Positions 26,435 through 33,611 of a DNA stretch of 64,000 nucleotides are shown in pieces. Position 1 is the first letter of the stretch; each line of letters starts with the position of its first letter. Location: assembly GCF_009380165.1 (NCBI RefSeq), contig NZ_WHUF01000006.1, positions 404,591 through 468,590 of the forward strand, written 5' to 3'. Both the position numbers and the translations under genes were made by a program. This DNA comes from Rugamonas rivuli (GTDB taxonomy: Bacteria; Pseudomonadota; Gammaproteobacteria; Burkholderiales; Burkholderiaceae_D). The notes under the pieces are model-generated. The model did no database searches. It was given only the letters and a program-made list of their open reading frames with translations, and was not told where the DNA came from.

Positions 26435-27985
26435 ATGAGCCTGCTTTCCAGCCTGACCCGCCTCCTGTTGCCGGCCGAAGCGCCGGTCGTCGATTATCCC
26501 TTCGTGCCCAGCGACGTCGCGCTGTACCGGCGCACCGCCCACCCCGACGCCGACGCGCTCGACGAGCAAACCTGGGACGACATGCTGCTGCCGCAGTACA
26601 GCGCGCAGCTGGCGCGGGAGACCAGCATCTTCGGCCAGCAGGAACTGCACCGGCGGCTGCATGCAGATGGCGGCGGCGTGGCGGCGTCCGCCGTCCGCGT
26701 GCGGACACTGGCGCAGGACGCCGGACAACGGCAGCAGCTGCACGCCGCCTGCACCGGCCTGCGCCGCGCCGACCGCGAGATCAGCGTGGCGCTGTTCGGC
26801 GCCGAGCCTGCGCCGGCGCCGCGCTGGACCGGGCTGCTGCCGTGGCTGCCTCCGGCGCTGCTGCTGACGGTGGTGCTGGCGCTGGCCACCGGCGTGGTCG
26901 CGCTGTGGGGCGTGGTGCTGGGGCTGTGGCTGCTGTTGACGGTGGTGCAGGTGCACTACCACGAGGCGGTGGAGGAGTGGACGCGCATCCTGGCCACATT
27001 GCAGCAGATGCTGCGCGCCCACAGCCTGCTGGCCGCGCTGGACGATCCGCTGACCGCCGGCCTGCGCGAGGACGCGGCCCGGGCGGGCAAGCTCAATCGC
27101 CGCATCGCGCAGTCGGCGGTCGGCAACCTGCCGGGCATGCGCGAGTACCGCGACTGGCTGTGGCTGATGAATGTGCGCCACTACTTCGCCAGCCGCGACG
27201 CGGTGCGCGCCGAGCTGGCGCTGCTGCGCTCCAGCTTTGAGCGGGTGGCGGCGCTGGAGGCCGACCTGGCGCTGGCCCGGCACCTGGCGCAGACGCCGCG
27301 CTACTGCTGGGCCGAGCAGGGCGGCGCCGTGGCGCTGGAGCAGGTGGTGCATCCGCTGCTGGCGCAGGCCGAGCCGCTGACGTTCGCGCTGGCGGGGCAG
27401 GGCGCCTTTATCTCCGGGCAGAACGGCATCGGCAAGAGCACCTTGCTGCGCACGGTGGGGCTGAACCTGATCCTCGCGCGCGCCTTCGGCTTCTGTTATG
27501 CGGAGCGGGCCGTCACGCCGCTGCTGCCGGTGTATTCGAGCATGCAGAGCGAGGATGCGCTGGAAGGCGGCGAGAGCCTGTACATCGCCGAACTGCGCCG
27601 GGCGCGCGAGCTGCTGGCGCTGGCCGAGCGCGCGCCGGCCGTGTTCATCATCGACGAGATCTTCCGTGGCACCAATCACCTGGAATCGATCTCGGCGGCG
27701 GCGGCCGTGCTGCACACGCTGTCGCAGCGGGGCACGGTGATCGTCTCCTCGCACAACCTGGTGCTGGCGCCGCTGCTGGAAGACCGCCTGGCGCCGTGGT
27801 GCGTCAGCCGCGTGGGCGATGGCTTGCGCGTGGCGCCCGGCGTGCTGCAGGAAACGAACGGTATTTCGCTGCTGGCGGCGCGTGGTTTCGATCAGGCGAT
27901 CTCGGCCAAGGCCGGACGCGTGTTCGATTGGCTGAGCACGCAGGCGCATAGCCCCGTATCCCGGGCGGGCGGTTTTTTCGATTGA
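26435..27985 (+). CDS. Membrane-anchored MutS-like ATPase
   Basis: This 516-residue protein has the MutS domain-V ATPase at its C-terminus: Walker A SGQNGIGKS at 327-335, a signature-like stretch DALEGGESLYIAELRRA from about 374, Walker B VFIIDEIFRGTNHLES from 403, and the switch region VIVSSHN. The mismatch-recognition domain of true MutS is missing. Residues 134-172 instead form two membrane helices (LLPWLPPALLLTVVLALATG and VVLGLWLLLTVVQV). Such MutS-related membrane proteins are known in many bacteria but have no assigned function. I chose the ATG at 26435; an upstream in-frame start at 26405 is possible. It is divergent from the exporter operon. Confidence 0.88.
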   Translation: MSLLSSLTRLLLPAEAPVVDYPFVPSDVALYRRTAHPDADALDEQTWDDMLLPQYSAQLARETSIFGQQELHRRLHADGGGVAASAVRVRTLAQDAGQRQQLHAACTGLRRADREISVALFGAEPAPAPRWTGLLPWLPPALLLTVVLALATGVVALWGVVLGLWLLLTVVQVHYHEAVEEWTRILATLQQMLRAHSLLAALDDPLTAGLREDAARAGKLNRRIAQSAVGNLPGMREYRDWLWLMNVRHYFASRDAVRAELALLRSSFERVAALEADLALARHLAQTPRYCWAEQGGAVALEQVVHPLLAQAEPLTFALAGQGAFISGQNGIGKSTLLRTVGLNLILARAFGFCYAERAVTPLLPVYSSMQSEDALEGGESLYIAELRRARELLALAERAPAVFIIDEIFRGTNHLESISAAAAVLHTLSQRGTVIVSSHNLVLAPLLEDRLAPWCVSRVGDGLRVAPGVLQETNGISLLAARGFDQAISAKAGRVFDWLSTQAHSPVSRAGGFFD

Positions 27986-28033
27986 GTTATTTAAAAAGTA
28001 AGGTTAGTATATTTGAATTGCATATAAGTAAAA

Positions 28034-28058
28034 ATTGGTTTCTTATAAAGAGACCAAT
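28034..28058. promoter_or_regulatory. AT-rich inverted repeat in front of the DUF4214 gene
   Basis: ATTGGT and ACCAAT flank an imperfect palindrome (TTCTT-ATA-AAGAG), giving a 25-bp near-perfect dyad. It sits about 50-70 bp before the DUF4214 ATG in an AT-rich stretch (27986-28080) that is clearly less GC-rich than the genes around it. It could be an operator or a leader hairpin. Confidence 0.4.
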
Positions 28059-28104
28059 GCATGCAATGTCCTGAAACTTAACCATACTTTTGAGGGCAAT
28101 ACCC

Positions 28105-28545
28105 ATGTCGTCCACGACTTTCGAAATCGAAAAGCTGTACATTGAATTCTTCAATCGCCCTGCCGATGCCGGCGGCCTGCAGTTTTACGTCAATGCAGTC
28201 AACAACGGCGCGACCATCACCCAAGTCGCCCACGCCATGGAAAACTCGGCCGAGTACAAGGCGAACTTCACGACGCAGTGGTCCACCGGTGTGGACAGCA
28301 GCGTCGACCATGCTTTCATGAACATGTTCGACCACCATGCCAGCATGCAGGAACTGAACGTATGGGGCTATAAATTCATGGACGCCCTGGTCAACCACAC
28401 CCCGACCTCCGACGTCATCATGCAAATCGCCGATGCCGCCACCGGCGCCGATCTGCAGCATCTGATGCAGAAAGTCACCAACGCCCTGCCAGTGCAACTG
28501 GTGGGCGTGCAATCGCACGAAGTGCACGACGTCGCCATCGCCTAA
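28105..28545 (+). CDS. DUF4214-domain protein
   Basis: This 146-residue protein is essentially one DUF4214 domain. The signature is FEIEKLYIEFFNRPADAGGL followed by QFYVNAVNNGATITQVAHAM and NSAEYKANF, matching the family's YxxxFxRxxDxxGL-x-F pattern. It has no signal peptide or membrane helix. DUF4214 domains are usually found in large secreted or calcium-binding proteins and in type I secretion contexts; a free single domain is less common and its role is not known. The ATG at 28105 is preceded by GAGGG at 8 nt. A 13-bp-stem hairpin follows the stop. Confidence 0.85.
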   Translation: MSSTTFEIEKLYIEFFNRPADAGGLQFYVNAVNNGATITQVAHAMENSAEYKANFTTQWSTGVDSSVDHAFMNMFDHHASMQELNVWGYKFMDALVNHTPTSDVIMQIADAATGADLQHLMQKVTNALPVQLVGVQSHEVHDVAIA

Positions 28546-28556
28546 GCTGGCCGGCA

Positions 28557-28589
28557 TCCGCAACCGGATCCAGGCAATCCGGTTGCGGA
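28557..28589 (+). terminator. Terminator-like hairpin after the DUF4214 gene
   Basis: A perfect 13-bp stem, TCCGCAACCGGAT / ATCCGGTTGCGGA, has a 7-base loop. It is followed by GTTGATTTCC rather than a long T-tract, so it may be a weak intrinsic or Rho-assisted terminator. It separates the DUF4214 gene from the regulator's promoter. Confidence 0.65.
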
Positions 28590-28590
28590 G

Positions 28591-28619
28591 TTGATTTCCC
28601 CAAAAAATTGGCCTATGAT
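28591..28619 (+). promoter_or_regulatory. Sigma-70-type promoter of the GbsR-like regulator
   Basis: TTGATT at 28591-28596 and TATGAT at 28614-28619 are spaced by 17 bp, a good match to the housekeeping consensus. The -10 element abuts the palindromic operator at 28618-28637, so binding there would block transcription of the regulator itself. Confidence 0.6.
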
Positions 28620-28637
28620 TTCTGTAATGACAGAAAT
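28618..28637. promoter_or_regulatory. Palindromic operator, copy 1
   Basis: ATTTCTGT-AATG-ACAGAAAT is a perfect 8-4-8 palindrome overlapping the -10 element and start region of the regulator's promoter, 12 bp before the ATG. An identical pair of arms with a different spacer occurs at 29322-29341. It is the likely binding site of the GbsR-like protein encoded between the two copies. Confidence 0.75.
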
Positions 28638-28649
28638 TAAGGAAATTCC

Positions 28650-29177
28650 ATGACGCTCGCGCCGACCATCCAAAAGTACATCCTGCACTGGGGGGAGATG
28701 GGCACGCGCTGGGGCGTCAACCGCACGGTGGCGCAGATTCATGCGCTGCTGTTCCTGTCCAACCGCCCGCTGCCGGCCGAGGAGATCGCCGACACGCTGA
28801 CCGTGGCGCGCTCCAACGTCAGCAACAGCCTGAAGGAGCTGCAAGGCTGGGGGCTGGTGCGCATCGCCCACATCGCGGGCGACCGCCGCGACCACTTCGT
28901 CGCCTTGCAGGATGTGTGGGAAATCTTCCGCGTCATCGTCGAAGAGCGCAAGAAGCGCGAGATCGACCCCACGCTGACCGTGCTGCGCGAATGCGCGCTG
29001 GAAGCCGGCAACGATCCCGCGCTGGAACAGGCCACCAAGGTCAAGATGGACCAGGTGCTGGCTTTCCTCGAAATGCTGACTGCCACCTACGGCGACTACA
29101 AACACCTGCCGCCCGCCACCATGCAGCGCTTCCTGAAAATGGGCGGCAAGGTGGCGAAGCTGCTGGGAGGCGACTGA
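28650..29177 (+). CDS. GbsR/MarR-like transcriptional regulator
   Basis: This 175-residue winged-HTH protein is of the GbsR type. It begins with QKYILHWGEMGTRWGVNRTV and has the HTH stretch NRPLPAEEIADTLTVARSNVSNSL (in part) with GWGLVRIAHIAGDRRDHFVA as the wing. The C-terminal helices include ATYGDYKHLPPATMQRFLKM. GbsR proteins usually repress osmoprotectant genes, but in this branch they sit next to DCC, DUF4166 and epimerase genes and the signal is unknown. AAGGAA lies before the ATG. Two identical palindromes flank the gene, so autorepression plus repression of the operon from 29355 is likely (inference). Confidence 0.9.
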   Translation: MTLAPTIQKYILHWGEMGTRWGVNRTVAQIHALLFLSNRPLPAEEIADTLTVARSNVSNSLKELQGWGLVRIAHIAGDRRDHFVALQDVWEIFRVIVEERKKREIDPTLTVLRECALEAGNDPALEQATKVKMDQVLAFLEMLTATYGDYKHLPPATMQRFLKMGGKVAKLLGGD

Positions 29178-29178
29178 C

Positions 29179-29307
29179 ATGAGCGCGCTGACGCTGTACT
29201 ACGACGGCCACTGCGGTTTCGCCCGCAACCGCTATCGCATCTCCGGCTGGCTGGGCCATCCGGCTTGTGCCGATGGCGTGTGCGCTTACAAGCATCCTTT
29301 GCGCTAA
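29179..29307 (+). pseudogene. Truncated, degenerate DCC (DUF393 thiol-disulfide oxidoreductase) remnant
   Basis: A short frame of 42 codons starts 1 bp after the regulator's stop (ATG at 29179) with MSALTLYYDGHCGFARNRYR. The DCC/DUF393 family starts with the same (L)YYDGxCxxC pattern. Here the second cysteine is replaced by alanine and the normal body of about 120-130 residues is missing, replaced by an unrelated tail ending YKHPLR. DCC genes commonly stand beside this type of regulator and epimerase in betaproteobacteria (general knowledge), which supports decay of an original operon member. It may be untranslated, or a short peptide. Confidence 0.65.
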
Positions 29308-29321
29308 TTTTTTCACTTGAT

Positions 29322-29341
29322 ATTTCTGTTTTTACAGAAAT
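29322..29341. promoter_or_regulatory. Palindromic operator, copy 2
   Basis: ATTTCTGT-TTTT-ACAGAAAT has the same 8-base arms as copy 1, 13 bp before the ATG of the membrane-protein gene at 29355. The distance to the ATG is almost the same as for copy 1 (12 bp), so both promoters look alike in layout. No convincing -35/-10 pair was found here. Confidence 0.75.
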
Positions 29342-29354
29342 CACGGACAACATC

Positions 29355-29807
29355 ATGACGACGAGAACCTGGCTGGTGCGGTGGATCTACATGACGGTGG
29401 CGGCGCACTTGGTGGTCGGCGTGCTGCTGCCGCTGTGTGCGGGGGCGGCTGTCACGGAAGGCTACCGTCGCGGCATCGAGGACTTCTTCTTCGGCGCGGA
29501 TGCGCCGGCCGCCGGCAAGGCGCTGCATGTGTGGTGGATCTCGCTGTTCGGTCCCACGGTGCAGGCGGCGGCGATCTGGATGGCCGGCCTGGCTGTCATC
29601 GGCGACAAGCAGCGCAACGCCTTTGCCTGGGCCATGCTGATCCTGGGCCTGCTGGTGTGGGCGCCGCAGGACATGTTGATCTCGGCGCGCGCGCATTGCT
29701 GGATCAATGTGTGGATCGATACGCTGGCGCTGGCGGTCATGCTGCCGCCGCTGCTGTGGCTGTGCAAATTCGACCTGGCGTTCAAGCATGGAAAGACAAA
29801 GGCATGA
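29355..29807 (+). CDS. Small four-helix membrane protein, unknown function
   Basis: This 150-residue protein has about four hydrophobic segments (VRWIYMTVAAHLVVGVLLPL, VWWISLFGPTVQAAAIWMAG, FAWAMLILGLLVWAPQDML, WIDTLALAVMLPPLLWLC). I recognise no named domain. Upstream sequence in the same frame (from 29265) lies across the operator and is not coding; the ATG at 29355 (MTTRTWL) is the natural start. Its stop overlaps the ATG of the DUF4166 gene (ATGATG context), so the two are translationally coupled. As first gene under operator copy 2 it should be controlled by the GbsR-like protein. Confidence 0.8.
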   Translation: MTTRTWLVRWIYMTVAAHLVVGVLLPLCAGAAVTEGYRRGIEDFFFGADAPAAGKALHVWWISLFGPTVQAAAIWMAGLAVIGDKQRNAFAWAMLILGLLVWAPQDMLISARAHCWINVWIDTLALAVMLPPLLWLCKFDLAFKHGKTKA

Positions 29808-30424
29808 TGATCCCCTCCGAAGGTGAGCTGTTCAAGAAAATCCTGGGGCCGGAATGGTGCCGGCTGCATCCCGATATCCAGGCCCGCTTCGACAAGAATC
29901 CGGCGCCGGGCAAGCCGCTGAACTACACCGGCCGCCTGAGCGAGCTGACCTGCTCCGGCATCGGACGGGTGCTGGGCTACCTGACCATGCCGCTGATTCA
30001 GGGCGCGCTGATGCCGTACAACGACGCCGATTTCCCGGTCGATATCCAGGTCTATTCGAAGCCGGATTGCGCGTCGATCTTCAAGCAGCGCATTTACCGG
30101 CTCAACGGCCGCAAGCCGGTCATGTTCACTTCCTTCATGGCGGAGAGCCGCAAGGGCGAGGTGCTGGAGTATGTCGGCATGGGGCTGGGCATGAAGCTGG
30201 TGCTGGACGTCCGCGACGGCAATTTGCATTTCGAAAGCGACGGCTACTTCTGGCAGGTGCTGGGCGTGCGCATTCCGCTGCCGGGCGTGCTCACGCCGGG
30301 CAAGACCTATCTTTGCCACCGCAATAACAACGCCAACCAATTCGACATCCGCATCGAGATCCGCCATGCGCTGTTCGGCACGACCTTCACGCAGGCGGGC
30401 GTGTTCCGGGAGGTGATCGCATGA
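29804..30424 (+). CDS. DUF4166-domain protein
   Basis: This 206-residue protein matches the DUF4166 pattern: LGPEWCRLHPDIQARFDKNP at the N-terminus, then GRLSELTCSGIGRVLGYLTM, PVDIQVYSKPDCASIFKQRI and YFWQVLGVRIPLPGVLTPGK. The family is often fused to, or beside, saccharopine-dehydrogenase-like or epimerase proteins and has no known activity. Start and stop both overlap their neighbours by 4 bp (ATGA), placing it firmly in the 29355-33607 operon. Predicted cytoplasmic or membrane-peripheral; no signal peptide. Confidence 0.88.
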   Translation: MMIPSEGELFKKILGPEWCRLHPDIQARFDKNPAPGKPLNYTGRLSELTCSGIGRVLGYLTMPLIQGALMPYNDADFPVDIQVYSKPDCASIFKQRIYRLNGRKPVMFTSFMAESRKGEVLEYVGMGLGMKLVLDVRDGNLHFESDGYFWQVLGVRIPLPGVLTPGKTYLCHRNNNANQFDIRIEIRHALFGTTFTQAGVFREVIA

Positions 30425-31863
30425 ATACCCATTTGCTGGCGCTGCAACTGATGGCTTTCCAGGGCTGCCTGGGGGCCTTCGACACGCTGTACCACCACGA
30501 GCTGACCGAGGCCTTGCCCGGCCGCGCCACCGCACGCCGCGAGCTGGCTATCCACGCGGTGCGGGCGACGATCTACAGCGCCTTGTTCATCGGCCTGGCC
30601 GGGTGGGCGTTCCACGGCGCGTGGGCGCTGGTGCTGCTGGCCGTGTTCACGATAGAGATCGTGCTGACCCTGTGGGACTTCGTGGTCGAGGACCGCACGC
30701 GCCTGCTGCCGGCGACCGAGCGCGTGACCCACACCGTGCTGGCGATGAACGGCGGCGCCTTCATCGCGCTGCTGGCGCTGAACACGCCCGGGTGGTGGGC
30801 GATGCCGACGGCGTTGGCGTGGCAACCGCATGGCGGCTTGAGCGTGTTTCTGGCGCTGTGCGGCGTGGGCGTCGGCTTGTCCGGCGTGCGGGATGCGTTT
30901 GCCGCGCGGGCCATTGGCAGGTTGGCGTTGCGCGAGCAGGCGAAGGTCAACTTCGGCGGGGCGGATCGCAGTTTCCTGATCACCGGCGCCACCGGTTTTA
31001 TCGGCCAGCGCCTGGTGCATGCGCTGCTGCGTGACGGCCACCGCGTGACCGTGCTGACCCGGCAAGCGCGCCAGGCGGCGTGGCTGTTCGATGGCCGCGT
31101 CGATTGCGTGGGCAGCATGGCGCAGTTGCCATCGTCGCGCCGTTTCGATGTGGTGATCAACCTGGCGGGTGCGCGCATCCTGGGCTGGCGCTGGACGGCG
31201 GCGCGGCGGGCGGCGCTGCGCGCCAGCCGTGTCGGACTGACGGACAAGCTGGTGGCCTGGATCGCCGCCGCCGAACACAAGCCGGCGTTGATGGTATCGG
31301 CATCGGCCATCGGCTACTACGGCATCCAGCGGCGAGGCGACGATGCCGTGCTGACCGAGGGCGACGCGCCGCAGCCGATGTTCATGTCCGACCTGTGCCG
31401 CGAATGGGAGCAGGCGGCGCAAGGCGCGCTAGCCCATGGCGTGCGGGTGGCGTGCACGCGTTTCGGACTGGTGCTGGGCACGCAGGGCGCGCTGCCGATG
31501 ATGCTGCTGCCCATCAAGCTGGGGCTGGGTGGGCCGCTGGGAGGCGGTGCGCAATGGCTGTCGTGGATACACGTTGACGACGTGATCGGCGGCATTGCGC
31601 ATCTGTGCCGCACGGGCGGGGCCGGCGTCTACAACTTCACCGCGCCGGAGAGCCTGACGCAAGCGCGGTTCAGCCGCGTGGCGGCTGGCGTGCTGCGTCG
31701 TCCGTGCGGATTCCCCACGCCGGGCTGGCCGATGCGGCTGGTGCTGGGAGAGCAGTCCGACTTGCTGCTGGAAGGCCAGCGGGTCGCCCCTGCGCGGCTG
31801 CTGGAGGAAGGCTATGCATTCCGCTATCCGCACCTGGACGGCGCGCTGCGCAACCTTGAATAA
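30421..31863 (+). CDS. TIGR01777-type NAD(P) epimerase fused to an N-terminal membrane domain
   Basis: This 480-residue protein has two parts. Residues 1-165 form a membrane region with about four helices (for example HAVRATIYSALFIGLAGWAF and GALVLLAVFTIEIVLTL-like segments). From about residue 180 a YfcH/TIGR01777 epimerase follows: glycine motif SFLITGATGFIGQRLVHALL, RRFDVVINLAGARILG, WRWTAARRAALRASRVGLTD, SASAIGYYG and SWIHVDDVIGGIAHLC. The extra membrane part is not present in ordinary YfcH (about 300 residues). Substrate unknown. The reaction would take place at the cytoplasmic face of the membrane, perhaps on a lipid (inference). Confidence 0.9.
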   Translation: MNTHLLALQLMAFQGCLGAFDTLYHHELTEALPGRATARRELAIHAVRATIYSALFIGLAGWAFHGAWALVLLAVFTIEIVLTLWDFVVEDRTRLLPATERVTHTVLAMNGGAFIALLALNTPGWWAMPTALAWQPHGGLSVFLALCGVGVGLSGVRDAFAARAIGRLALREQAKVNFGGADRSFLITGATGFIGQRLVHALLRDGHRVTVLTRQARQAAWLFDGRVDCVGSMAQLPSSRRFDVVINLAGARILGWRWTAARRAALRASRVGLTDKLVAWIAAAEHKPALMVSASAIGYYGIQRRGDDAVLTEGDAPQPMFMSDLCREWEQAAQGALAHGVRVACTRFGLVLGTQGALPMMLLPIKLGLGGPLGGGAQWLSWIHVDDVIGGIAHLCRTGGAGVYNFTAPESLTQARFSRVAAGVLRRPCGFPTPGWPMRLVLGEQSDLLLEGQRVAPARLLEEGYAFRYPHLDGALRNLE

Positions 31864-31877
31864 CTGACGGAGTAGGC

Positions 31878-33143
31878 ATGAGAGTACTGATACTTGGGGC
31901 GACAGGGTTGATTGGCGTCCATGTGCTGCGGGCCTTGCGCGCTGACGGCTGCACCGTGATTGGCGCCAGCCGCCACCGTCCCGCCGATGAGCGCCCCGAA
32001 GACTGGGTCGAGATGGACTTCGGCAGCATGGCCAATGAAGGCGACTGGCTGCCAGTGCTGGCCGGTGTGGATGCGGTGGTCAATTGCGTCGGCATCATCC
32101 GCGAAGTGCAGGCCGGCGATTTCGACCGCCTGCACCGCGCCGCGCCGGTGGCCCTGTTCGCGGCTTGCGAGCGCCTCGGCGTGCGGCGCGTGGTGCAGAT
32201 GTCTGCGCTGGGCAGCCACCCGGACGCGGCTACAGGCTACTGGCGCAGCAAGGGCGCGGCGGATGCCGATCTGCTGGCGCGTGGGCTCAGCGCTACCATC
32301 GTCCGGCCGTCGCTGGTGTATGGCGAAGATGGCGCCAGCAGCGTCATGTTCCGCATGCTGGCGACCTTGCCGCTGCTGATGCTGCCGAAGGCACATGAGG
32401 CCAAGGTGCAGGCGATCCACGTCGACGACCTTGCGGCTGTGGTGCTCAAGCTGGTGACGATGGAGGGTGAGGCGCCGCGTGTGCTGGCGGCGGTCGGTCC
32501 GCAGGCGACGACGATGGCCGGCTATCTCGGCGCGCTGCGCGGCGGCATGCAGGCAGCGCCGTCGTTGGTGCTGGATTTGCCGATGCCGATAGCGCGGCTG
32601 GTCGCGCGCGCGGCGACGTTGATGCCATCGAGCGCGCTGACGCCGGAATCGCTGCGGATGCTGGCGCAAAGCGCCGACGGCGGCAATACCGCCGACGCGG
32701 CTCCCGTTGCCGCGCTGCTGGGGCGTCCGCTGCGCGATCCGGCGCGGTTCACGCGGCCGGCGCTGCGCATCGCCGCAGCGTGGTCGTGGGCCGAGCCGCT
32801 GGTGACGATGGTGGTCGCCATGCTGTGGTTGATCACCGCGTGGGTCTCATGGTTCGGCTGGCCGCATGCGGAAAGCGCGGCCTGGCTGGCGGCCTGCGGC
32901 GTGCCGACCGGCCTGCAGGAGCCGATGCTGCTGGCGGCCAGCCTCATGGATGCCGGCGTCGGCGTGCTGCTGTTGCTGCGACCGCGCCGCTGGCTGTGGG
33001 CGGCGCAGCTGGCGCTGGCGGGCGGCTACACCGTCATCATGAGCGTTTGCCTGCCTGCGTTCTGGCTGCATCCGTTTGGCCCGCTGAGCAAGAACCTGCC
33101 CTTGCTGGCGTTGATGTTCCTGATGTGGAGAGTGAGTAAATAA
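31878..33143 (+). CDS. SDR-type NAD(P)-binding domain fused to a DoxX-like membrane domain
   Basis: This 421-residue protein joins an atypical short-chain dehydrogenase (MRVLILGATGLIGVHVLRAL, DAVVNCVGIIREVQAGDFDR, RRVVQMSALGSHPDAATGYW, ATIVRPSLVYGEDG) to a C-terminal DoxX-like part of four helices (from about residue 300: WAEPLVTMVVAMLWLITAWV, LMDAGVGVLLLLRP, LALAGGYTVIMSVCLPAFWL, HPFGPLSKNLPLLALMFLMW). This NAD-binding/DoxX fusion is known among uncharacterised proteins. It lies 14 bp after the epimerase and shares one base with the next start (TAATG). A membrane redox role, possibly on quinones or lipids, is a guess. Confidence 0.88.
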   Translation: MRVLILGATGLIGVHVLRALRADGCTVIGASRHRPADERPEDWVEMDFGSMANEGDWLPVLAGVDAVVNCVGIIREVQAGDFDRLHRAAPVALFAACERLGVRRVVQMSALGSHPDAATGYWRSKGAADADLLARGLSATIVRPSLVYGEDGASSVMFRMLATLPLLMLPKAHEAKVQAIHVDDLAAVVLKLVTMEGEAPRVLAAVGPQATTMAGYLGALRGGMQAAPSLVLDLPMPIARLVARAATLMPSSALTPESLRMLAQSADGGNTADAAPVAALLGRPLRDPARFTRPALRIAAAWSWAEPLVTMVVAMLWLITAWVSWFGWPHAESAAWLAACGVPTGLQEPMLLAASLMDAGVGVLLLLRPRRWLWAAQLALAGGYTVIMSVCLPAFWLHPFGPLSKNLPLLALMFLMWRVSK

Positions 33144-33607
33144 TGGACTACCTTGCGATCAAATGGCTGCACATCCTGTCGGCCACGCTGATGTTTGGCA
33201 CCGGCTTCGGCACGGCGTTCTATATGTTCTTTGTCAACCGCAGCGGCAATGTGCAGGCGATGGCAGTAGTGACGCGGCTGGTCGCCAAGGCCGACTGGTG
33301 GTTCACCACGCCGGCCGTCATCATCCAGTCGCTGTCGGGTTTGTGGATGATCCATCTGGCAGGCTTCCCGTTCACGTCGACGTGGATAGTTTGGTCGATA
33401 GCGTTATACGTTTTGGCCGGCGCTTGCTGGCTGCCGGTGGTCTGGCTGCAACTGCGGATGCGCGACATGGCGGTGGCTGCCGCGCACAGCGGCGAAGCGC
33501 TGCCTGCGCGCTATTGGCGTTACGAGAAAGTCTGGACCGCGCTCGGCTTCCCGGCCTTCGCCGGCTTGTTGGTGGTCTATTGGCTGATGGTGCATAAACC
33601 TGCCTGA
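33143..33607 (+). CDS. DUF2269 family membrane protein
   Basis: This 154-residue integral membrane protein has four helices and begins with MDYLAIKWLHILSATLMFGT, the typical DUF2269 start with an intramembrane His (KWLHILSA). Further pieces are ADWWFTTPAVIIQSLSGLWM and YALVYWLMVHKP-like C-terminal hydrophobic sequence. The family is of unknown function, and its conserved His has led to suggestions of heme or metal binding. It is the last gene of the 29355-33607 operon, coupled to the DoxX fusion, and is convergent with a small HTH gene (4 bp gap). Confidence 0.88.
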   Translation: MDYLAIKWLHILSATLMFGTGFGTAFYMFFVNRSGNVQAMAVVTRLVAKADWWFTTPAVIIQSLSGLWMIHLAGFPFTSTWIVWSIALYVLAGACWLPVVWLQLRMRDMAVAAAHSGEALPARYWRYEKVWTALGFPAFAGLLVVYWLMVHKPA

Positions 33608-33611
33608 ACGC

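Noticed and set aside
29381..30424. A possible 347-residue protein joining this region in one frame
   Set aside because: Its first part is an out-of-frame shadow of the membrane protein at 29355-29807. Only the part from 29804 (DUF4166) is real, with its own ATG overlapping the upstream stop.
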